Assembly (NCBI GenBank): GCA_947174965.1
Contig: CAMWKY010000023.1
Coordinates: 1-13,705 of the forward strand
Direction: 5' to 3'
Source: an uncultured Ruminococcus sp.
GTDB lineage: Bacteria; Bacillota; Clostridia; Oscillospirales; Ruminococcaceae
Length of the DNA stretch: 13,705 bases
In this document: in pieces, positions 7,291-12,815 of the stretch
How the letters are laid out: every line of letters begins with the position of its first letter
How positions within the stretch are numbered: position 1 is the first letter of the stretch
Notes under the pieces: generated by a model
Told to the model about the DNA's origin: nothing
The model's input: only the letters and a program-made list of their open reading frames with translations
Databases searched by the model: none
Program-made: the position numbers and the translations under genes

Positions 7291-7866
7291 TTATTTAAGG
7301 AATGTATTTTCAATCAGTCTGAAACGCTTGTGAAACTGCACTGCTGCACTTTCTCTGTCAAGAAGCGTTACCGTTTTTTTCATCGAATCTACAATTATAC
7401 CCCATTTTATATTCGGTACATAATTCCTTTCGGCATCTTCCACTTTGCAGTCCATAATAACCGCTGTCATCTCCTCAAAATACCTGTCTGCTTTTTCAAT
7501 AATCTGTATCAGCAACTCGAGAAAATTATACTCTCTAATCCCAAAAAATCTATAAAAGCTGTATCTGCACTTATTTCTCATAACAGTATAAACCATCGGT
7601 TTTCTGTAGATATTAGGTACAATGCAAAGATGGTTAATTATGCGGTATTCCTTGATATAAGACATTCTATCGATTTCATCTTCTACATATCGGCTTCGTG
7701 GAAAATTTCTCATAAATCCGTCAACAGAATACTTGCCATAACTGTCAAGTATAATCGTATCAGGTCTGCCGAAAGTTCTCATATAGCTGAGTTCCTCGTT
7801 ATCCTCGAAAACAGGCATTTTCTTTGAAATTGATGACGGTTCTGAATCTGGTAATTTAATTGGCAT
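7291..7866 (-). CDS. Unknown cytosolic protein
   Basis: I do not recognise this protein. From ATG 7866 it has 191 residues with no signal peptide or membrane segment. It is rich in Tyr, Arg and Phe, with a basic aromatic middle (PNIYRKPMVYTVMRNKCRYSF, then YRFFGIREYNFLELLIQII) and a C-terminal portion (PNIKWGIIVDSMKKTVTLLDRE) that looks like a beta-hairpin. The start at 7866 has a perfect AAAGGAG nine bases upstream. The same frame extends 24 codons further to a TTG at 7938, and those residues (ISVQVKYGKHTFIIKEFEF) are protein-like, but that TTG has no ribosome binding site and lies within eight bases of the preceding terminator's T-tract. The gene is flanked by hairpins on both sides, so it is probably a single-gene transcript. 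A link to the RNA-repair genes further right is not shown. Confidence 0.65.
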   Translation of the reverse strand: MPIKLPDSEPSSISKKMPVFEDNEELSYMRTFGRPDTIILDSYGKYSVDGFMRNFPRSRYVEDEIDRMSYIKEYRIINHLCIVPNIYRKPMVYTVMRNKCRYSFYRFFGIREYNFLELLIQIIEKADRYFEEMTAVIMDCKVEDAERNYVPNIKWGIIVDSMKKTVTLLDRESAAVQFHKRFRLIENTFLK

Positions 7867-7945
7867 AAATTCAAACTCCTTTATAATAAATGTATGCTTA
7901 CCATATTTCACCTGCACGGAAATCTCGGTAATTTTCAATCTGCAT

Positions 7946-7983
7946 AAAAAATAACCGTTCCAAAAGCGTATCTTGGAACGGTT
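7946..7983 (-). terminator. Hairpin with T-tract, leftward terminator after the repeat array
   Basis: A perfect 10-bp stem AACCGTTCCA (7953-7962) and TGGAACGGTT (7974-7983) has an 11-base loop and is followed on the minus strand by TATTTTTTATG. It would stop leftward transcripts that begin inside the 42-bp repeat region, since the Thg1 operon already ends at 8415-8454. On the plus strand no T-run follows. Confidence 0.7.
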
Positions 7984-7992
7984 TAAGTTAAA

Positions 7993-8301
7993 TTTAAAAC
8001 AGCAAAAGACAAAACAGAAACAATTTTAGTCAAACTTAAAACAGCAGAAGACAAAATGAAAACAATTTTAGTCAAACTTAAAACAGCAAAAGACAAAATA
8101 GAAACAATTTTAATCAAACTTAAAACAGCAAAAGACAAAATAGAAACAATTTCAGCTAAACTTAAAACAGCAGAAGACAAAATAAAAACAATTTTAGTCA
8201 AACTTAAAACAGCTAAATACAACTTAAAAACAATTCAAGATAACGTTGAAACAGCTTCAGACAAATTGGTAACAGACAAATACAACTTGAAAACAGTCTA
8301 A
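7993..8301 (+). repeat. 42-bp tandem repeat array, coiled-coil-coding in one frame
   Basis: Unit starts are 7993, 8035, 8077, 8119, 8161, 8203 and 8245, with a decayed eighth at 8287. The first five units are nearly identical and drift increases to the right. Each 42-bp unit splits into two related 21-bp halves. In the plus frame through 8056 the units read as two heptads of the type LKTAKDK-IETILVK, with Leu/Ile/Val or Ala at the a and d positions kept even in the diverged copies. The frame is open from about 7955 to the TAA at 8299-8301. The only ATG is at 8056, inside the second unit, with no ribosome binding site and no visible promoter. The leftward frame (8222-7983) is also open but starts at TTG, and a stop appears when it is extended into unit 7. 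This is either a relic of a coiled-coil gene that has lost its start or a non-coding array of 21-bp spaced sites. Confidence 0.8.
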
Positions 8302-8559
8302 GATAATCTCAAAACAGAGAAAAATATTATAAAAATCATCATTTTGGAATCTGCATTTTTGAGTTATAACATACCCCTGAAAAACAGCAGAATTTTACGG
8401 CTTATCTCGACGGTATTAAAAAGCCTGAGATACCCATTTTTGGACATCTCAGGCGAAATCTGAGCATTTTTTAAGTAAAATACCAATCGAATACCATTTC
8501 GACTACAGAACTAAAATACCCCCAAATTAACTGGCGGTTTTGATACCCCTGTATATCAT
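8302..8559. other. Intergenic DNA with terminator and three TACCCC motifs
   Basis: Apart from the terminator at 8415-8454 there is no gene. The coiled-coil register continues weakly for about ten codons beyond the stop at 8301. Three TACCCC hexamers occur at 8372, 8517 and 8544, the densest cluster in the window, and a short direct repeat (ATACCA, TCGAATACCA) lies near 8480-8500. Confidence 0.5.
8415..8454 (-). terminator. Terminator of the RNA ligase-Thg1 operon
   Basis: A perfect 9-bp stem GCCTGAGAT (8423-8431) and ATCTCAGGC (8446-8454) is followed on the minus strand by TTTTTAATACC. It lies about 105 bases after the stop codon of the Thg1-like gene. Confidence 0.85.
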
Positions 8560-9306
8560 CTACTTTACTCGAAAATAAACGCAGTCCTCAACATAGTCTC
8601 TGTTCTCGCTGAAAACAGGGATTTCCATATCAAGTACCCACTTCATTCTCAGTGCTTCATTAGCCGTACCCTCATTGATTACAAAAGGCTTTTTTATACA
8701 GCATACCCCTCTCTTTAAATTCAAAGGAAAGCCATTCCAGTCAACATTTTTCTCAGACAGAAGCATTTCTACCGCTTTATTGCAGTTTACGCCAAGTAGC
8801 TGACTGTGACTGAAATATGCCTGAGCAGTCGCCTGAATAGAGTTACGGATTGCATCTTGCTGTCTCCATATCATATAGTTGTTTACTTCCTCTTTCGGAA
8901 TACTGAATGCTCTGCTGTCAAAATTAGCCTTGTCAATGCGTTTCTGATATATACCGTCCGCATTTTCTGCTGCATTTCTGAAATATTTGTTAAACGCAGA
9001 TGTCGCCAGACTTGCGGTAATACTGCAAATTTTAAGCAGTCCGTTACCGAACCAAGCATCTGTATCAAGTTTCTGATAATCGCACATCACAAGGGAAATC
9101 TCGTCCGACTGCGTATAACCTATTACACAACCCTCAACATTCTCGCACAGTTCTTTCATAGTCTGATACATGACATTCGTCAAAATATCGTCAAAAGGAC
9201 GGACAAATCCCCTTGTAAAGCTGTGGAATCCCTTGCCGTCAAGACGTACAATTACAGGAGTTCTGCGTGTCAAATAGTACCTTGTAATGTTCTCATAGCC
9301 TTTCAT
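8560..9306 (-). CDS. Thg1-like 3'-5' RNA polymerase (tRNAHis guanylyltransferase family)
   Basis: Thg1-family enzymes add nucleotides to the 5' end of RNA, in reverse of normal polymerases. Bacterial Thg1-like proteins repair 5'-truncated tRNAs in a template-dependent way. The palm-domain motifs are clear: PVIVRLDGKGFHSFTRGF with metal-binding Asp23, YTQSDEISLVM with catalytic Asp68-Glu69, and the bacterial-type MIWRQQDAIRNSIQA near residue 143. The length from ATG 9306 (248 residues) is close to the family's usual 240-270. The family's conserved LGDRMK start is present but lies upstream of this ATG: reading back gives TSDNLGDR before MKGYEN. The only plausible start there is ACG at 9330-9328, which shares one base with the ligase stop (TAACG) and has GGGAG upstream. 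That looks like a classic TAATG overlap with the T changed to C. Second gene of the operon with the RNA ligase. Confidence 0.92.
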   Translation of the reverse strand: MKGYENITRYYLTRRTPVIVRLDGKGFHSFTRGFVRPFDDILTNVMYQTMKELCENVEGCVIGYTQSDEISLVMCDYQKLDTDAWFGNGLLKICSITASLATSAFNKYFRNAAENADGIYQKRIDKANFDSRAFSIPKEEVNNYMIWRQQDAIRNSIQATAQAYFSHSQLLGVNCNKAVEMLLSEKNVDWNGFPLNLKRGVCCIKKPFVINEGTANEALRMKWVLDMEIPVFSENRDYVEDCVYFRVK

Positions 9307-9329
9307 GCGGTCGCCAAGATTATCACTCG

Positions 9330-10229
9330 TTACGTCTTCTCCCTCTTTTTTAAAATCTCTTTTGCAAGTCTTATGGAAACGCTGTTTGAGAACTTGCCGA
9401 AATTCTCAACCTGATTTACAACTTCCGGTACTTCCTTAACACAGTCGTGATATACCGCTGAGGGAAGTGTTTTATAAATCGTCTTCATATCTTTTGCGGA
9501 AAAATCTTCGGGCAGAATACCCTCGTCCACAAGTTTATACAGAATTTTTTCCACTCTCGCAGGTGTTACAACCGTCTCTGTAAGTTCTTCAAGACGTTTT
9601 TTCTCTTTGGGACTTTCTGAATGACGGCGGACTTTCTTCCATACCTCTTTAAAACGCTCGTGTACTATCTTTGTGTATACGACATCAGCAGAAAGGTCAT
9701 TCTGTTTCTTAATAACGATACCTTCGCCGATTTCTCCGCCCATTTCGGTTTTACCTACGAGTTGCTTATAATCTTCCCAAGCGGTAAACTCGCCCTCATA
9801 GAAAACAGGTACATAATTCAGTCCCAGCTTGTCAGCAAGACTTTTTACCTCGTTCTGCGGAAGCCAGCACTTATTTTCTGTATCGAAAACATCAAAACAG
9901 TACATTGTATTATAATGTTCTTCAGGATACTTCACGGTATGCTTTACAAGCCACTCGCCGAACATACGCAGTCTGTCGCCAAGAACAGACTTTACAAGTT
10001 CCTTGTCAAGTTTCTGCACCCACTCATAGTAACCCCTAAGCGTATTTTCAGCGGAAAGTATCTGATTACGGCTGAAACATTGCAGTAAATCCGTCTCGCT
10101 GTCGTACTGAAAGCTGACATTTGAACCGTCAATTTTCTCCTGAATAATAATCCTGTCACCCTTGTGAAACCTGTCACCTATTCCTCTGTTGAGAACCTCA
10201 ATCTCCATATAGTGTTTATGCTTTAACAT
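9330..10229 (-). CDS. Rnl2-like ATP-dependent RNA ligase
   Basis: This 299-residue protein has the nucleotidyltransferase motifs of the RNA ligase family. Motif I is EKIDGSN with adenylated Lys32. Motif III is RMFGEWL (about 88-94), followed by YCFDVFD (110-116). Motif IV is EGIVIKK (169-175). Motif V is in VYTKIVHERFKEVWKK (about 184-199). A helical C-terminal domain follows, as in T4 Rnl2-type ligases. Such enzymes seal a 3'-OH to a 5'-phosphate in broken RNA, often tRNA, through an AMP-RNA intermediate. The start at 10229 has an AGAGGAG ribosome binding site; longer in-frame extension to 10307 would cross the promoter. It is the first gene of a two-gene operon, its TAA overlapping by one base the apparent start of the Thg1-like gene. 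Expression is probably controlled through the operator at 10272-10288. No kinase or phosphatase for end healing is encoded nearby. Confidence 0.92.
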   Translation of the reverse strand: MLKHKHYMEIEVLNRGIGDRFHKGDRIIIQEKIDGSNVSFQYDSETDLLQCFSRNQILSAENTLRGYYEWVQKLDKELVKSVLGDRLRMFGEWLVKHTVKYPEEHYNTMYCFDVFDTENKCWLPQNEVKSLADKLGLNYVPVFYEGEFTAWEDYKQLVGKTEMGGEIGEGIVIKKQNDLSADVVYTKIVHERFKEVWKKVRRHSESPKEKKRLEELTETVVTPARVEKILYKLVDEGILPEDFSAKDMKTIYKTLPSAVYHDCVKEVPEVVNQVENFGKFSNSVSIRLAKEILKKREKT

Positions 10230-10263
10230 TATTTTTACTCCTCTAAAAAATTTTAAAAATCCC

Positions 10264-10292
10264 TTGTCAAGTACAGCAATATGCTGTATAAT
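10264..10292 (+). promoter_or_regulatory. Promoter of the XRE regulator, rightward
   Basis: TTGTCA (10264-10269) and a perfect TATAAT (10287-10292) have a 17-base spacer. Transcription would start near 10299, giving a leader of about 75 bases before the ATG at 10375. The spacer contains almost the whole inverted repeat. Confidence 0.75.
10272..10288. promoter_or_regulatory. 7-3-7 inverted repeat, probable operator
   Basis: TACAGCA (10272-10278) and TGCTGTA (10282-10288) are perfect reverse complements around ATA. The site fills the -35/-10 spacer of the rightward promoter, touches its -10 box and lies at the expected start point of the leftward ligase promoter. One bound repressor dimer could block both. 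The XRE protein encoded next to it is the obvious candidate ligand. Confidence 0.7.
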
Positions 10293-10295
10293 AGT

Positions 10296-10324
10296 ATCAT
10301 AGTACAAAAAGTTAATTCTGTCAA
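10296..10324 (-). promoter_or_regulatory. Promoter of the RNA ligase-Thg1 operon, leftward
   Basis: On the minus strand, a perfect TTGACA (10324-10319) and TATGAT (10301-10296) are separated by 17 bases. The start would fall near 10289, 60 bases upstream of the ligase ATG. It overlaps the rightward promoter, so two polymerases could not occupy both at once. Confidence 0.75.
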
Positions 10325-10374
10325 TGGATTATAGTTCAGGACTAAAATCCTCATATCTGAAAGGAGATACTTAT

Positions 10375-11052
10375 ATGAAAAACTTCGACAATGAAGCAGA
10401 AGAAGCACTCTGGAAAATGGCGTTTTCCAAAACGCTGAATGACCTGATATTCAAACATGACACCAATATCAATGAACTGGCAATTGCTATCAATGCCGAC
10501 CCAAAAACAATACGTAACTACATAAGCCAAAAAAGTGTACCTACGGCAATTATACTCATGAAAATCGCTGACTACTTTAATGTAGATACAGACTATCTGG
10601 TGACAGGCGGAAAAACGGGACGTGAATATCCTTTCTCCAAAAAAATCTATGAACTTGCAGTTCTGATAAAGAACCTCGATATAAAACTGAATAATATTGA
10701 CCAGCTTGATGACGGAAACTATCAGTCTGTATCTGTTACAATCAATGACCCTGTTCTTGCTCCGATTATTATTGAACTCTGCATGACTCCCGAAAAAGAC
10801 TTTATAAGCCATGTTGAAAAGATTATATCAAAATACAATAATATGGAAACGTCTGACCAGCATTTTGCCGATTATGCGATATTTCAGAACCTTATCAAGG
10901 ACAGGTATATTTTTGACGGATACGATGCAATGGACAATTTTACCGCTGATGATGAGATTGAAGAACGCCGTGAAAAATGGGAGGAAATGTCTCCGAATGA
11001 ACGTGAACACTGGTGGCGTAACTGGCTGAAAGAACATGGTCTGATTAACTGA
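10375..11052 (+). CDS. XRE-family transcriptional regulator of the RNA-repair operon
   Basis: This 225-residue protein starts at ATG 10375 with AAGGAG nine bases upstream; an in-frame ATG at 10324 lies inside the opposing promoter and is unlikely. Residues about 18-78 form a Cro/C1-type (XRE) helix-turn-helix: LNDLIFKHDTNINELAIAI, then DPKTIRNYISQKSVPTAIILMKIADYF, ending in the typical VDTDYLVTG. The remaining 145 residues have no family I recognise. They include a probable effector or dimerisation region and an acidic, tryptophan-rich tail (EMSPNEREHWWRNWLKEHG). It is divergent from the ligase gene with overlapping promoters and a shared inverted repeat, a layout typical of an autorepressor that also controls its neighbour. 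It probably senses RNA damage or another stress through the C-terminal region, but that is inference. A strong terminator follows directly. Confidence 0.9.
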   Translation: MKNFDNEAEEALWKMAFSKTLNDLIFKHDTNINELAIAINADPKTIRNYISQKSVPTAIILMKIADYFNVDTDYLVTGGKTGREYPFSKKIYELAVLIKNLDIKLNNIDQLDDGNYQSVSVTINDPVLAPIIIELCMTPEKDFISHVEKIISKYNNMETSDQHFADYAIFQNLIKDRYIFDGYDAMDNFTADDEIEERREKWEEMSPNEREHWWRNWLKEHGLIN

Positions 11053-11098
11053 AAAAACTCGCTTCTGCCCTCGTTATGAGAGTGAAGCGAGTTTTTTT
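11052..11098. terminator. Bidirectional terminator between converging genes
   Basis: A perfect 10-bp stem AACTCGCTTC (11056-11065) and GAAGCGAGTT (11084-11093) has an inner CTC/GAG pair in the loop. Seven T (11092-11098) follow on the plus strand, and the A-run at 11052-11057 gives six T on the minus strand. It serves both the XRE gene and the leftward lipoprotein gene, which converge here. Confidence 0.85.
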
Positions 11099-11100
11099 AT

Positions 11101-12798
11101 TTATGAATCTGCATTTTGTCCTATTTCGTCAATACAAATTTCATACAATTCTTCATAGCTGTAATTTTCTTTTTCCCAATCTTTAAACTCACCATCACTT
11201 TGATAAATCTTTGCTTTGGGATATGTAACAACGGCATCAGGATTATTCTTATTACGAACAACAATATAACTGGAACCGACAGAAAAATAGTCATAATCTT
11301 CAAGTATATTACTATCAAAAAAGTTAAGTTCGTTAGTCAGCGAATCATAAAAATCATCTATAATACTATCAGTGCTGCAATTATAATTTTTACTTTTATC
11401 TGAAGAAAGAATACATTTTAATTCAATATCATATCCCTGTCCTTGCAAATTTGCTAAAACAAAACCAGAAAATGTACTTATTTTGTTTGCATACTCATAA
11501 GCTTCAGCCTGAATCCTTTTAACCTCTGAACGTGAAAGTGCCTCATCATATTGTTTTTTATGAGAAGATTTCTGATTTTCTTTCATTTTCTTTGTAATCT
11601 CATCTTTGGAATTTACACAACTAATACCATTTTCATTAGCATAGCTTTCTGCATAAGAACCCTCTGGAGCAATCATAATAACGCTTGCATAAGTAGGACA
11701 TTCCGTTTCATGAATATCTGAACATATATAATTTGAACATTTGAAACAATTGAATTCATCTGCTATATGTGTACAGAAAGTATGTTCTGAAATATCTTCA
11801 AGACTTGACGGCAAATAAATTTCCGAAACACCTTTCTCAATTATAATATTTGAAGAACCACTATAATAAGGAAACTTCTGTGTACTCCTATTTTTTATTT
11901 TCTCTGTTATACCTGATATACTTGTCATTCCGTCTGCAATGTGAATAGAGTTTATATTTTCAGTATCTTCCAGCCAGTCCAAATCTACATGACCATTACT
12001 ATCAGGACAAATATATACATCTTCTAAACTTGAACAGTATTCAAAACATTCTTTATTACCATAGTTTCCTGGTTCAAGATAAAAATTAAAGGACTTTAAT
12101 TTTGTATTTGCAAAAAACGGATGATAACAATCCATATACAAATCTTTTTCGTTATCTGTACCATAAATTTCAACTGTTTCAAGGCTGTCACAGAATCCAA
12201 AAGCCATAAATCCAATGTAATTAACCGTAGCAGGAATACTGATACTTGTAATATCTGATACAAATTCATCATCTTCAAGATATTTGTCAATCAAATCCTG
12301 TCTATATTTATCATACATACTATCAATCTTTTCATCTAAATATATTGAATGACGGAGGTCGTTAGCTATATATGGTAAAGCATCAATATCTTCTTCATTT
12401 CCCTCTATTACATCTTCATACCAGGAATCATAATCTACTCCAGCAAACTCAAAAAGTTTATCTTCAAAATCTTCAGCATCATAATAATCTTTAAATTCAG
12501 TTTTTGAGTATGGACAAAACGCATAATCACCGATTGCAACAACAGGCTTATCCTGAATGGATTTAGGAATCACAACATCTGTCCTGTCTCCGACATAACC
12601 ATTAATTATAATGCCACCTATATTTTCAGGGGGCTGGTCATCATTGGCAGTAATTTCTTGCCACCTGAAATTACTTGCATCATTTGCCTCTAACTTCTTT
12701 TCCTTTGATTTCGGCGAACTGCTGTTATCTCCACAGCCATACAGTACCCCTGATACTGTCAACACCAATGACAGTACCCCTGCAAAAAATTTCTTCAT
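11101..12798 (-). CDS. BspA-like leucine-rich-repeat surface lipoprotein
   Basis: This 565-residue protein starts at ATG 12798 (GGAG nine bases upstream; an in-frame TTG two codons earlier is too close). A lipoprotein signal peptide comes first: MKKFFAGVLSLVLTV, then the lipobox LYGC with Cys22 as lipidated residue, followed by a Ser/Lys-rich linker. The body carries several BspA-type LRR_5 segments, such as DVVIPKSIQDKPVVAIGDYAF, ITSISIPATVNYIGFMAF, SLETVEIYG, SSLEDVYIC and VSEIYLPSSLEDISEHTF, and the EGSYAESYANENGI close typical of these proteins. An acidic insert of about 90 residues rich in Asp, Glu and Tyr interrupts the repeats. A five-cysteine patch lies near 11705-11780. The C-terminal 170 residues, after a basic helical segment, have no family I know. 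It is exported and membrane-anchored; such proteins are thought to act in surface binding. Second gene of an operon with the upstream partial gene. Confidence 0.88.
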   Translation of the reverse strand: MKKFFAGVLSLVLTVSGVLYGCGDNSSSPKSKEKKLEANDASNFRWQEITANDDQPPENIGGIIINGYVGDRTDVVIPKSIQDKPVVAIGDYAFCPYSKTEFKDYYDAEDFEDKLFEFAGVDYDSWYEDVIEGNEEDIDALPYIANDLRHSIYLDEKIDSMYDKYRQDLIDKYLEDDEFVSDITSISIPATVNYIGFMAFGFCDSLETVEIYGTDNEKDLYMDCYHPFFANTKLKSFNFYLEPGNYGNKECFEYCSSLEDVYICPDSNGHVDLDWLEDTENINSIHIADGMTSISGITEKIKNRSTQKFPYYSGSSNIIIEKGVSEIYLPSSLEDISEHTFCTHIADEFNCFKCSNYICSDIHETECPTYASVIMIAPEGSYAESYANENGISCVNSKDEITKKMKENQKSSHKKQYDEALSRSEVKRIQAEAYEYANKISTFSGFVLANLQGQGYDIELKCILSSDKSKNYNCSTDSIIDDFYDSLTNELNFFDSNILEDYDYFSVGSSYIVVRNKNNPDAVVTYPKAKIYQSDGEFKDWEKENYSYEELYEICIDEIGQNADS

Positions 12799-12815
12799 AT
12801 CCAACCACTCCTTAA

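Noticed and set aside
7993..8301. CRISPR array
   Set aside because: The 42-bp units are directly contiguous with no unique spacers, and no cas genes are present.
7993..8301. Iteron-based replication origin
   Set aside because: The 21-bp half-period would fit iterons, but no replication initiator gene is nearby and the heptad pattern is better explained by coding origin. Kept only as an alternative.
7993..8301. Intrinsically curved DNA from phased A-tracts
   Set aside because: The A-runs recur about every 7 bases, not every 10-11, so bends would not add up.
12741..12782. Duplicated ACAGTACCCCTG as a regulatory direct repeat
   Set aside because: Both copies lie within the lipoprotein signal-peptide codons (GVL repeats). 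I count them only as TACCCC copies.
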